A stretch of DNA of 32,059 nt from Hyphomonadaceae bacterium (GCA_021299265.1 JAJTGP010000018.1:1-32059), one strand, 5' to 3'; positions 5,400-13,847 are shown, counted from the stretch's first letter. A program made the numbers and translations. The notes: a model not told the origin generated them from the letters alone.

Positions 5400-7873
5400 C
5401 CGCCTCGCAAGAGCCGAAGGATGTTGATGCTTTCATCCTGCAACAGCTTGAACTTATGCTCTCTCAGAAAGGCAATCGCCTAGATCCGACCTTTCGCCGA
5501 GAGCGGATTGCGGCGGCCGTCCATTTCGAAACGCTTTCCAAAAACTACACCCAATTAAGTGCGCCGGCAGTTGCTAAGCGCGCGGGCGTCTCAACCGCGA
5601 CGCTTTACCGACTATTTCCTGATGATAATGCCCTCTATGAAGCGGGTTTTTTTCTTGGGGTCCAACAATATCTCGCGTGGCTGTCCTATGATTTCGACCA
5701 CCCGAATCCCCTGCTTCGGCTAGCGACTTTGCTAGATCGCCGCGTTCAAGTCTGGACGCGGCCAAAGGCGATGGAAGCACTGTCGCCACTATACTACATA
5801 ATCGGTGCTCGAGACCCAAATTTGAGCGCCCAAGCGACTCCCTATCTCAAGCATTCGTCAGACTTCTGGCTCGCACAGTTCAATAAGCTAAAGACTGAGG
5901 GCTATCTCGATCTCGAGACTGATTGGAATTTGCTCGAGATCTTTTGGGGACCGATTGAAAGCCTACTCTTCTATCCAACGGTCCTAACCGACCTGCCCTA
6001 TATCTCGGAAACTTCTAAATTTGAAGATTGCTGGCGGGCGGTCGACGACTTTCTGACTCTCTATGGAACACCCCATTTTCAAAAAAATCGTGAAAAGCTC
6101 AATTGGGATGCCGAATTGGCGGCATTTCGAACCGCAAAATCAGTATCAGGACCTTGCGATGATCAGCCTTTATCTTTCTATTCAGCTCAATCGCTTGTTC
6201 AACCATCTGGCTGGGCGGACAGAGGAAGCGCTCAAACGAGGCTAGCAATGAATGCTCCCTTTCCCCGTGCAGAACAGCCTCCCTGTTTCGAGCAACAGAT
6301 TCGCAACCAATTGTCGGTGCGGGTTCGCCGCCATGATGATGGTACGCGCTCTTATCTGATCCTCGCGGCTGTCCTTCAGGAATGGGCGGAAGTCGGCCTC
6401 TTAAGCGCCCAAATGACAACCATTGCAGCGCGCGCCAAGGTTTCAACCGCGACGCTCTACCGCCTGTTTCCGAACCGCGAGGAGATGCATCTAGAAGCTT
6501 TAGCGCTCGGCCAACAATTGCTGGTCGAGGCGATGAAGGAATGCCAGCAGCATCCTAATCCGGTGCGCGATTTGCTGGAAATGGCCCAGCACTATGCCGC
6601 TGTCCTGCGAGAGCCCTATTTCAAGCAATTCTCGCTCAGCCAAACCTTTTTGGTCCGAATGGATTCTAGCGTCAAAGAACAGGCCAGCATCATTGCCGTA
6701 GCGGGCTATGCTGGGCTTATTCAATGCTGGCAGGAACGGCTGCAAAACTTAGTTGATGAAGGTTTTCTGAAACCTGCCTCAATCAACCATATGATTTTCC
6801 GATTAATCGGCCCGATCGAAGCCCGCACCCTGCATTGGCACCAGAGCGGCCGCGGCACCTATGTTCCTGACAAGGGGTGGCTTCACGAGGTCGCGACGAT
6901 TGTTGAAGCCTTCTTCGAGATTTACGGCACGAAAAAGTACCAAACAGCGTGTCAGACCCTAGGGTGGGACTGGTCCAGCTTTGCCGCTGCCACCCCCTCA
7001 CCGCAACCTGAACCAACCCAAGCGCCTGATGCCACGCTCGAGAGCAAAGGGCTTTTGCAGCTAGAGTCCCTAGAGCGCGCGATCGCTGAGGGGCCATTGC
7101 CCGCTGACTTTATCGCGTTTGTTGAGGGACAGCACACGCACATGCTGGCCCATGGTAGCAATCGCCTCGATACCAGCGACCGTTACTTGCGGATCGTCGC
7201 GGCGACTTTGTATGAAAATTATCGCGTCGGCTATGAACAGATTAGCATGGCCGGCATCGCCAAGCGCGCCGGCGTTTCGACCAAAACCTTGTACCGGACC
7301 TTTCCCGACGATCTCAACCTCTATCAAGAGGCCCATAGCTTAGGTTTAGCCTTCTTTAGCGCTTGGCTGTCGCGCGATGTGGAAGAGGCAAACCCGATAA
7401 AGCGCATGGCGGACTATCTTAAAATCGCTGTCGACACCTATTTGGACACCCGCAGCCTGCAGGTCAGCTCAATCCAATTTGGCCTCTTGGCCGATCAAGG
7501 GCGCGAGACAAGGCTTCACACGTCAAATTTCATCAAAAGCTATATTTTCGCCTTTTGGTCTCGTCGATTTAGTCGCCTTAAGGCGGAAGGCTACCTTCAA
7601 GGCGAGATTGACTGGGCCATGATCCACGCCCTGTATGGGCCTATTCAGAGCCTGTCTTGGGGACATAAGAGCAACCTAGGAGCCACGCCTGAGCCCGAAG
7701 GCAGCTGGGCCGAGGCCTGCTGGCACATTGCCGAAGACTTCTTCGTCATTTATGGCACCCCGCAATTCCACGTCAAGCGAAAGGCATTAGGCTGGGACGC
7801 GGCCGAGGAGCCAGAACCCGACACCAACTCATCCAATGAAGTCATGGCTGCGGTTCGGACAAATGAAATTTAG
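5396..7873 (+). CDS. Triple-unit TetR-like fusion (B1-A2-B2)
   Basis: About 825 residues with three TetR units in one chain. HTH cores lie near residues 57-77 (VAKRAGVSTATLYRLFPDD, B1), 342-361 (IAARAKVSTATLYRLFPNR, A2) and 621-640 (IAKRAGVSTKTLYRTFPDD, B2; the third variable residue is Lys rather than Ala). Each is followed by a helical domain closing with YGTPHF..., YGTKKY... or YGTPQF... and a WD. B units carry NRLD before the HTH; the A unit carries RRHD...LQEW. GTG at 5396 is chosen: it overlaps the preceding TGA as GTGA and has GGGGG at 5386-5390; a TTG at 5378 is the longer option. The B1-A2 linker (about 245-290) is low in conservation, like translated intergenic DNA, and contains an ATG at 6248 with its own Shine-Dalgarno. 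Such triple fusions are uncommon in this family, which normally has about 200 residues. Confidence 0.85.
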   Translation: MTASQEPKDVDAFILQQLELMLSQKGNRLDPTFRRERIAAAVHFETLSKNYTQLSAPAVAKRAGVSTATLYRLFPDDNALYEAGFFLGVQQYLAWLSYDFDHPNPLLRLATLLDRRVQVWTRPKAMEALSPLYYIIGARDPNLSAQATPYLKHSSDFWLAQFNKLKTEGYLDLETDWNLLEIFWGPIESLLFYPTVLTDLPYISETSKFEDCWRAVDDFLTLYGTPHFQKNREKLNWDAELAAFRTAKSVSGPCDDQPLSFYSAQSLVQPSGWADRGSAQTRLAMNAPFPRAEQPPCFEQQIRNQLSVRVRRHDDGTRSYLILAAVLQEWAEVGLLSAQMTTIAARAKVSTATLYRLFPNREEMHLEALALGQQLLVEAMKECQQHPNPVRDLLEMAQHYAAVLREPYFKQFSLSQTFLVRMDSSVKEQASIIAVAGYAGLIQCWQERLQNLVDEGFLKPASINHMIFRLIGPIEARTLHWHQSGRGTYVPDKGWLHEVATIVEAFFEIYGTKKYQTACQTLGWDWSSFAAATPSPQPEPTQAPDATLESKGLLQLESLERAIAEGPLPADFIAFVEGQHTHMLAHGSNRLDTSDRYLRIVAATLYENYRVGYEQISMAGIAKRAGVSTKTLYRTFPDDLNLYQEAHSLGLAFFSAWLSRDVEEANPIKRMADYLKIAVDTYLDTRSLQVSSIQFGLLADQGRETRLHTSNFIKSYIFAFWSRRFSRLKAEGYLQGEIDWAMIHALYGPIQSLSWGHKSNLGATPEPEGSWAEACWHIAEDFFVIYGTPQFHVKRKALGWDAAEEPEPDTNSSNEVMAAVRTNEI
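6237..6250 (+). promoter_or_regulatory. Possible internal ribosome binding site and start (A2-B2)
   Basis: GAGG (6238-6241) is followed six bases later by an in-frame ATG at 6248, exactly at the border between the unconserved B1-A2 linker and the A2 unit. It could be the relic of an independent start from before B1 and A2 fused, or still allow a separate A2-B2 protein of about 541 residues. Inferred from spacing and position only. Confidence 0.35.
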
Positions 7874-7966
7874 ATATCGCTTAGCGAAAACACGGAGCTA
7901 GGCATTTGTGGGATTTGTGGAACAAACTTCACGCATGAAAAACAACGGTTTCTAGGCGCTAAAACG

Positions 7967-9553
7967 ATGGATATTCGCACCCAGCCTGCACCAAGGCGGT
8001 TGAAATTTGACGAGAGAATACAAGCGCTTTTGCTACACCATGCCAAGCGCCAAGATGATATCACGCGCAAACAACGCGTTTGCGCAAGCCAATTGATAGA
8101 GTGGGTCAGTTTTGGACTGGCCGCCACAAATATGGCACGAATTGCGGAACGGGCAGGCGTTTCAACGGCTACACTTTATCGTCTGTACCCTGACCGAAAT
8201 AATCTGACGGTTGATGCTCTGAAACTCGGCAACAACGTCCTTCTCGAGACCATTCAGGAAGCGCCGCGCCATCCCCACCCTTTCCGCGATTTGGTAGAGA
8301 TTGTCGACCACCTCTTAGCGATCTACCGAGAGTCCAGCGTGCTCATGCTCTGGCACACGCAAGCTTTCATCCTACAAAGTGAGACAGAAACATTTGCTGA
8401 CGTCCAAAATAATTCAGCCTTATTCATTCAAGAACTACAAGAATTCTTTTTCAATATAATTGATCGGTTAGTTTCGGACGGATTTATTCAAGATAACAAT
8501 CGATTGAGCATGTTCTTACGAATTCAGGGAGCGATTGAGGACAAGACGGTTGAATGGCAGGGGCGATTTAAAGTGCCATTTCAACCCGTCGTCAGTTGGT
8601 CTGAGGAGGCGGTGAAAATCGCCGAAGAGTTCTTCATTGTCCATGGCACAGCTAAGTTTAGAGCCTTGCGGCAGCAGGACCAAGTTGCTTGGTTGGATGG
8701 CAAAAGCCTGCAGAAAAAAGCGCTGGAGCCGGTGGATGAAACAAGGCTTCAGGCGTCGATTGATCGCCAGCTCCCCTTTTTGAGAGACGTCGAAGCTTCG
8801 TTACGTGCCAAGCCTAGGCCTGCGACGACGGACGCATTCATCTGGCAAGAATTAGAGAGATTCATGTCCAAAAGCGGCAATAGGTTAGACGCCAGCAATC
8901 GGCGCAGCCGCATTGTGGCTTCCGCCATTGTGGTCAATTACTCGCAAGGCTTCCAAAACGTGAATATGGCAGCAGTGGCCAAGCAGGCGGGTGTTTCGAC
9001 GGCCACTCTCTATCGTCTTTATCCCGATGACAGAGCCCTTTACGAGGCCGCGCATGGGCTAGGGACCAGTTTTTATATGGCGTGGCTGGCACAGGAATCC
9101 ACGTCCCCAAACCCCCTTGTGCAATTTTGCGAATACACCTCGATTTCAATTGAAACGTTCCTTGACCCGCGCGTCAAAAACGCCATCTCGATGGGGGCAT
9201 TCACCAATGCGCTGCAGCAATTGGACGAACATCTCAGCATCGGCGACTTGATTGTTATTTATACGAATATGCTTTGGCGAAAGCGCTTCGCGAGACTCTT
9301 GGAGGAAGGCTTCATTGACCAACCGCCGAGTTGGGACATGCTGCACGCGCTGCAAGGCACGACCTCGGCCATTAACGGCCTCTATCTGAGGCACGGCATC
9401 CAGCTTCAACCAAATGGGTCATGGTTCGCCGAATGCCGGACTGTCGTCGACGAATTCTTCCAGATCTATGGCACCCCTCATTTCCATGCGATGCGCAAAA
9501 AAATGAATTGGGACGAGGATTTGGCGCTCTATAAGCCGGGCGAAGTCTCGTGA
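7967..9553 (+). CDS. Double-unit TetR-like fusion (A3-B3)
   Basis: A 528-residue chain with two TetR units. Unit A3 has AKRQDD...ASQLIEWVSFG and the HTH ARIAERAGVSTATLYRLYPDR (57-77), its C-terminal domain ending in VHGTAKFRALR. A linker of about 60 residues containing LPFLRDVEASLRAKP leads to unit B3 with SGNRLDASNRRSRI, HTH AAVAKQAGVSTATLYRLYPDD (335-355), and the closing IYGTPHFHAMRKKMNWDED. It is colinear over its whole length with the next ORF, the HTH motifs sitting at identical residue numbers, so the two arose by duplication of an A-B gene. ATG at 7967 has only a weak upstream AGG. A 93-base gap separates it from the triple fusion. Functionally a single-chain pseudo-dimer is likely; target unknown. 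Confidence 0.87.
   Translation: MDIRTQPAPRRLKFDERIQALLLHHAKRQDDITRKQRVCASQLIEWVSFGLAATNMARIAERAGVSTATLYRLYPDRNNLTVDALKLGNNVLLETIQEAPRHPHPFRDLVEIVDHLLAIYRESSVLMLWHTQAFILQSETETFADVQNNSALFIQELQEFFFNIIDRLVSDGFIQDNNRLSMFLRIQGAIEDKTVEWQGRFKVPFQPVVSWSEEAVKIAEEFFIVHGTAKFRALRQQDQVAWLDGKSLQKKALEPVDETRLQASIDRQLPFLRDVEASLRAKPRPATTDAFIWQELERFMSKSGNRLDASNRRSRIVASAIVVNYSQGFQNVNMAAVAKQAGVSTATLYRLYPDDRALYEAAHGLGTSFYMAWLAQESTSPNPLVQFCEYTSISIETFLDPRVKNAISMGAFTNALQQLDEHLSIGDLIVIYTNMLWRKRFARLLEEGFIDQPPSWDMLHALQGTTSAINGLYLRHGIQLQPNGSWFAECRTVVDEFFQIYGTPHFHAMRKKMNWDEDLALYKPGEVS
9452..9498 (+). repeat. 47-bp near-identical repeat (copy 1), end of A3-B3
   Basis: This stretch matches 11168-11214 at the end of the A4-B4 ORF with a single C/T difference. 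It encodes EFFQIYGTPHFHAMRK. Third codon positions are also the same, which exceeds what the rest of these paralogues show, and suggests recent gene conversion or local constraint. Confidence 0.8.
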
Positions 9554-9682
9554 AGTCAGGTCCTTGATCACAGCGCAGCAATGTTGCGCCATTGACCAAT
9601 TAGACTACTGAACCAGTCGGTAGACAGCGGTATCGATTGAACATAGCCTCCAATCGAAATCGGCTATTTCTCGGACTTACTG

Positions 9683-11266
9683 ATGGAAACGCATCTTCAG
9701 TCAAATGTCGCCGGACCACACTTTAAAGGTAAAGTCCGCACCCTCTTGGCAACACAAGCCAAGCGGCAAGATGATGAGGCGCGTAAGAGTTTGGTCTGCG
9801 CGAGCGAGTTAGAAGAGTGGCTGGAAGTTGGGTTCAACGCGGCAAATGTTGCGCGGATTGCTGATCGTGCTGGTGTCTCTACCGCAACTCTGTATCGGCT
9901 TTACCCAGATCGTAACAAACTGAACTTGGACACGTTGGAGATCGGCAATCAGATCGTGTGGGAAATCGTTCAAGATGCACCACAACATCCCCATCCATTT
10001 CGTAACTTGGTCGAACTCACCCATCACATTGCTTCACTTTGGCAACAATCCAGCGTTCAGATGTTTTTCCATACGCAAGGCTATATCTTGCAAACGGAGA
10101 CCGAGATTACCGCGGACGCCCGAGCCATTGCGACAAAGTTTGGCGAAAAATTCAGAAAACTTATTGATTTGGTCTTCGATCATTTGGTCGTGGATGGCTT
10201 TTTGGAAGACCGTAACCGCCAAGCCATGTTCTATCGGCTGATTGGTCCGATTGAAATAAAAACAAGGGGTTGGGCTGGCGATCATGGTATACCGTTTAAG
10301 CCAGCAACAAGCTGGTACGACGAAGCCATCAAAATTGTTGAAGAATTTTTCTGCTTCTATGGAACCGCCAAATTTAAGTCTATTCGACAGCAGTCGAGTA
10401 TCGCGCCCCTAGATGGACATCGCCTGCCAAAGACACCAGTTAAGGAGATCGACCATGCGAAATTGTATGCGGATTTGGACCGAGACCTTCCATTTCTGAG
10501 AGACTTAGAAGACTTCCTAGCCTCAAATCCTGAACCCGCTAACGCGGCCGAATTCATGTGGCAGGTCTTGCAGCGCCTTTTAACCAAAAGCCCCAATCGA
10601 TTGGACGTGACCAATCGTCAGAACCGAATTGTGGCCTCGGCGGCGATTGTTACTTACACGCAGGGCTTTCGTAACCTAAGCATGGCGCGGGTGGCCAAAC
10701 AGGCGGGTGTCTCTACCGCGACACTTTACCGTTTGTACCCCACAGACCGCGAGCTTTATAAGGCCGCCTATGGCTTAGGTCTCAGCATTTATTTGGCTTG
10801 GCTCGCGCGGGAAAGCCGAGCCTCCAATCCATTGGCCCAGTTTACCCAATATGCCTCCTTCTATGTCGAGACCTTTATGGATGGACGGGCCAGAAACGCC
10901 CGATCAATGGACCAACTGCGCGCAGAGCCATCGCAAATTGATATGATGCAACGTTACAGCGAACTCAGAGTCCAGCACCACAGCTTGCTTTGGCAAGAGC
11001 GCTTTTCCAAGCTTCAGGCGGATGGCTATATCAAGGAACCGGCAAGCTGGGACATGATCCACACCTTGATTGGACCGGGCATTCTTATCGCTGGATTACA
11101 ACTCCGGGCAGGCATCCGGTTGGAACCTCAAAGATCTTGGTTTGAAGAGTGTTGGGGCTTCGCCGATGAATTCTTCCAGATCTATGGCACTCCTCATTTC
11201 CATGCGATGCGCAAGAAAATGAGGTGGGATGACGCTTTAGAAGCCTATCGCGCCAATTCGATTTAA
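9683..11266 (+). CDS. Double-unit TetR-like fusion (A4-B4)
   Basis: A 527-residue paralogue of the preceding A3-B3 protein. Unit A4: AKRQDDEARKSLVCASELEEW, HTH ARIADRAGVSTATLYRLYPDR (57-77), closing in FYGTAKFKSIR. The linker keeps LPFLRDLEDFLASNP. Unit B4: SPNRLDVTNRQNRI, HTH ARVAKQAGVSTATLYRLYPTD (335-355), closing in IYGTPHFHAMRKKMRWDD. Several YxxG and FF/W-rich helices shape the presumed ligand pocket. ATG at 9683 has no strong Shine-Dalgarno. The 129-base gap before it shows no gene. The stop TAA (11264-11266) interlocks with the stop of gltX on the other strand, leaving no room for a terminator. Near its 3' end 47 bases differ from A3-B3 at one position only. Confidence 0.87.
   Translation: METHLQSNVAGPHFKGKVRTLLATQAKRQDDEARKSLVCASELEEWLEVGFNAANVARIADRAGVSTATLYRLYPDRNKLNLDTLEIGNQIVWEIVQDAPQHPHPFRNLVELTHHIASLWQQSSVQMFFHTQGYILQTETEITADARAIATKFGEKFRKLIDLVFDHLVVDGFLEDRNRQAMFYRLIGPIEIKTRGWAGDHGIPFKPATSWYDEAIKIVEEFFCFYGTAKFKSIRQQSSIAPLDGHRLPKTPVKEIDHAKLYADLDRDLPFLRDLEDFLASNPEPANAAEFMWQVLQRLLTKSPNRLDVTNRQNRIVASAAIVTYTQGFRNLSMARVAKQAGVSTATLYRLYPTDRELYKAAYGLGLSIYLAWLARESRASNPLAQFTQYASFYVETFMDGRARNARSMDQLRAEPSQIDMMQRYSELRVQHHSLLWQERFSKLQADGYIKEPASWDMIHTLIGPGILIAGLQLRAGIRLEPQRSWFEECWGFADEFFQIYGTPHFHAMRKKMRWDDALEAYRANSI
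11168..11214 (+). repeat. 47-bp near-identical repeat (copy 2), end of A4-B4
   Basis: Second copy of the sequence at 9452-9498, in the same position of the paralogous ORF, with one mismatch. A pair of direct repeats 1.7 kb apart could support recombination that deletes or duplicates one A-B gene. Confidence 0.8.
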
Positions 11267-12597
11267 GAAACTTTGCCCGATAAGCGGCTTGCCGCGCGCT
11301 CAGGGCCGATCAGCATAAAGATCAACTTCATCTCTGGCCCATGCTCTTTGCCCGTCAGCGCCTTGCGCAAGGGCATGAACAGGCCTTTGCCTTTGGCACC
11401 AGTTGCGGCCTTCACCGCCTCGGTAAAGCCTGACCAAGAGGTCTCATCATAAGGCCCAGCTGGCAAAAGGCCCGCCGCCGTGGCGATGAAGTCCGGCTCG
11501 TCAATTTGTGGCTCAATCGGGCCTTGGACGACGCGTGCCCACAGCGCCACATCATCAAACTTCGCGAGATTACCGCGCACTGCCAGCCAGAAAGCTTCCC
11601 CCAGATCGCACTCAATCGCGGCAAGGCGCGGCTTGATCACCGCATAGTCCGCATGTTGCAGCAATTGCGCATCTAGACGGCGGACATCTTCAGGGTCAAA
11701 GCGGGCTGGCGCACGGCCGATCTTGCCAAAGTCAAAGCCCGCCACCAGAGCGTCCAAATTATCAACCGCCTCAACCGGGTCAGAGGTGCCGATCCGCGCC
11801 ATCAAGGATAGGACCGCCAAGGGCGCTACCCCCTGCTCGCGCAGGCTTTCAACCGACAGAGAGCCGATACGCTTCGACAAGGTCTCGCCATCCGCGCCCA
11901 CCAACAGCGGGAAGTGGCCAAATTCAGGGCGGGTGCCGCCGGTTAGCGCTTCAAAGATTTCTGCCTGTGCGCCGGTATTGGTCACATGGTCTTCACCCCG
12001 TATCACATGCGTCACGCCCAAATCCACATCGTCCACGACCGATGGCAGCGTATAGAGATAAGCGCCATCTTCGCGGATCAACACGGGGTCAGACATAGAG
12101 GCCGTATCCACCGTTTGCTCGCCGCGGATCAAATCTTGCCAAGCAACGCGCTTGCCCGAGAGCTTAAAGCGCCAATGCGGCTTGCGCCCTTCGGCTTCAA
12201 AAGCGGCCTTTTCAGCGTCCGTTAGGGCAAGGGCCGCGCGGTCATAGACCGGGGGCAATTTTCGCGACAAAGCGATCTTGCGCTTGCGGTCTAATTCTTC
12301 GGACGTCTCATAACAGGGATAGAGCAGGCCAGCTGCGATCAGCCGATCCCGCGCCTTGTCATACACGTCAAAGCGGGCCGATTGGCGCGCCTCTTCATCC
12401 CAGGTCAGGCCCAGCCACGTCAGGTCCATCCGGATCCCGTCTTCATAGGCTTGGGTGGAGCGCGCCGTATCGGTGTCGTCAATGCGCAACAGGAAGGTGC
12501 CGCGATGTTGGCGCACAAACAACCAATTGCGCAATGCGGTGATCACATTGCCGACGTGGAGCTTGCCGGTGGGCGAAGGTGCAAATCTGACTTTCAT
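11263..12597 (-). CDS. gltX: Glutamate--tRNA ligase
   Basis: A 444-residue class I aminoacyl-tRNA synthetase that charges tRNA with glutamate. The start MKVRFAPSPTGKLHVGN contains the HIGH box as HVGN (14-17); IDDTDTARS follows at 39-47; THVIRGEDHVTNT (196-208) is the conserved tRNA-acceptor region; the KMSKS loop is LSKR at 240-243. The size is on the short side for GluRS. Alphaproteobacteria often carry two gltX genes and make Gln-tRNA by amidation of Glu-tRNA(Gln), so this copy could serve either tRNA; that cannot be decided here. It is divergent from lexA, with two LexA boxes in the 220-base gap, and its stop codon interlocks with that of the last TetR-like ORF. Confidence 0.95.
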   Translation of the reverse strand: MKVRFAPSPTGKLHVGNVITALRNWLFVRQHRGTFLLRIDDTDTARSTQAYEDGIRMDLTWLGLTWDEEARQSARFDVYDKARDRLIAAGLLYPCYETSEELDRKRKIALSRKLPPVYDRAALALTDAEKAAFEAEGRKPHWRFKLSGKRVAWQDLIRGEQTVDTASMSDPVLIREDGAYLYTLPSVVDDVDLGVTHVIRGEDHVTNTGAQAEIFEALTGGTRPEFGHFPLLVGADGETLSKRIGSLSVESLREQGVAPLAVLSLMARIGTSDPVEAVDNLDALVAGFDFGKIGRAPARFDPEDVRRLDAQLLQHADYAVIKPRLAAIECDLGEAFWLAVRGNLAKFDDVALWARVVQGPIEPQIDEPDFIATAAGLLPAGPYDETSWSGFTEAVKAATGAKGKGLFMPLRKALTGKEHGPEMKLIFMLIGPERAASRLSGKVS

Positions 12598-12716
12598 GTT
12601 TCTTTCCTATCAGGGGTGACTTAGCAGTCATGGCCCCGACAGGCGAGAGGGGCATGTGTAGGTCAGGCGTGCTTTGGCTGCGGAAAAATTTACAGCGGCC
12701 TATAGACGCAAAAACG

Positions 12717-12731
12717 GAACAGAGTTAGAAC
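12717..12731. promoter_or_regulatory. LexA (SOS) box 1
   Basis: GAAC-AGAGTTA-GAAC, the reverse orientation of the alphaproteobacterial LexA consensus GTTC-N7-GTTC, lies 88 bases before the lexA start and about 120 before the gltX start. Confidence 0.75.
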
Positions 12732-12742
12732 ATCGTTACTTT

Positions 12743-12757
12743 GTTCGTGCATCGTTC
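12743..12757. promoter_or_regulatory. LexA (SOS) box 2
   Basis: GTTC-GTGCATC-GTTC is a perfect alphaproteobacterial LexA box, 61 bases before lexA. Box 1 lies in the opposite orientation 11 bases away, so two LexA dimers may bind side by side for autoregulation. Confidence 0.85.
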
Positions 12758-12818
12758 ACGGTGCCATCGGATTTATAGGGGCCAAGCGTGTGCGCGCGCC
12801 ACAAGATAGGGGAAGTTG

Positions 12819-13511
12819 ATGCTGACGTCCAAACAACGAGAGCTTTTGCTATTCATTCATGAGCGTCTCAAGGAAACAGGTGTCTCGCCGTCCTTTGACG
12901 AAATGAAGGATGCGTTGGACTTGGCATCAAAGTCGGGCATTCACCGCCTGATTAACGCTTTGGAAGAGCGTGGCTTCTTACGGCGTCTGGCGCACCGGGC
13001 ACGGGCCTTGGAAGTGTTGAAACTGCCCGATAGCGCAACAACCGCAGCCCCTCCCAAGGGCCGCCAGCCCTTTACGCCACTGGTCGTGGGCTCCAAGCCC
13101 GCAAGTGCGGCGCCACCTTCGCCACCACGGGCAGCCAATGACATCGCCGTTTTGGGTCGGATTGCCGCCGGTGTGCCCATCGCAGCCATCCAGCATGAGA
13201 TCGACCGGATTGCGGCCCCTGACCAACTAGACCCTGCCCTTCACTTTGCCTTGGAAGTCAAAGGCGATTCCATGATTGATGCTGGCATTCTCGAAGGGGA
13301 CTTTGTCATCATCCGCCGCACCGATGACGCCCAATCAGGCGATATCGTGGTCGCTTTGGTTGATGATGAAGAAGCAACTCTAAAGCGCCTGCGCCGCCGC
13401 GGCCAGTCCATCGCTTTGGAAGCCGCCAACCCCCGTTACGAGACCCGCATCTTCGGGCCAGACCGGGTAAAGGTACAAGGCGTGCTGGCGGGCCTTTATC
13501 GGCGGTACTAG
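12819..13511 (+). CDS. lexA: LexA repressor
   Basis: A 230-residue SOS repressor and self-cleaving S24 peptidase. The N-terminal winged HTH starts [25 protein letters not shown] and includes [21 protein letters not shown] long Pro/Ala-rich linker (about 72-106), typical of alphaproteobacterial LexA, precedes the cleavage site RIAAGVP (Ala117-Gly118). The catalytic serine is in GDSM (Ser151) and the lysine in EATLKRL (Lys189). ATG at 12819 follows AGGGGAAG; a TTG three bases earlier is the only other option. Two GTTC-N7-GTTC boxes upstream indicate autoregulation, and a third one precedes the sidA-like gene. Cleavage is triggered by RecA filaments, which derepresses the regulon. Confidence 0.97.
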   Translation: MLTSKQRELLLFIHERLKETGVSPSFDEMKDALDLASKSGIHRLINALEERGFLRRLAHRARALEVLKLPDSATTAAPPKGRQPFTPLVVGSKPASAAPPSPPRAANDIAVLGRIAAGVPIAAIQHEIDRIAAPDQLDPALHFALEVKGDSMIDAGILEGDFVIIRRTDDAQSGDIVVALVDDEEATLKRLRRRGQSIALEAANPRYETRIFGPDRVKVQGVLAGLYRRY

Positions 13512-13596
13512 GGCCATTTTGTCGGGCTGAAGACGGACTGACAGCGCGCGTCCTCATTGGTCTGGAGGGTGATGTAATTTCTTCCTTTTTAGACTA

Positions 13597-13657
13597 CCTT
13601 TGCCGCAGGCTGTGCCTCGGCAGAGGCAGTGCTCTAGTGTGAGCGCGCAAGATGGGG
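13597..13657. repeat. Dispersed structured repeat, type 2 (copy 1)
   Basis: A near-perfect stem-loop at 13597-13626 (CCTTTGCCGCAGGC / GCCTCGGCAGAGG around TGT, one bulge, one G-T pair) is followed by GCGCAAGATGGGG at 13645-13657. The same order, a hairpin with CCTTT-CCGCAGGC-TGCCT and then GCGCAAGATGGGG, recurs at 24814-24875. Found only between genes. Confidence 0.55.
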
Positions 13658-13666
13658 GCTAGTAAA

Positions 13667-13730
13667 GGACCGCGCAACACGAGTTGCGCTTGCCGCCGAG
13701 TACACATGCGCAGCCCTTGCTACGCGGTCC
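13667..13730. repeat. Dispersed cruciform repeat, type 1 (copy 1)
   Basis: An outer stem GGACCGCG/CGCGGTCC encloses two arms: GCGCAAC-ACGA-GTTGCGC and GCGCAGC-CCTT-GCTACGC (one mismatch). Together they would form a multi-arm junction in RNA or a cruciform in DNA. A second copy lies at 13848-13914 and a shorter one at 21487-21528. Confidence 0.65.
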
Positions 13731-13847
13731 TAGTGGCGCGCCATTTCGCAGCAACAATTGTCGGGTGGCTTCAAGGTGAGCAGAGCGACGCTTTGAGCCG
13801 TACCAAGTTATTTCGGTGAACAGATGAGCCCATTTTAGCGCTACCTT

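Noticed and set aside
5378-5400. Sequencing error as the explanation for the A1/B1 split
   Set aside because: A1 ends with its own complete C-terminal signature and B1 starts at the unit boundary with GTGA coupling and a ribosome site; a frameshift error would cut inside a unit or leave linker sequence. Not excluded without reads.
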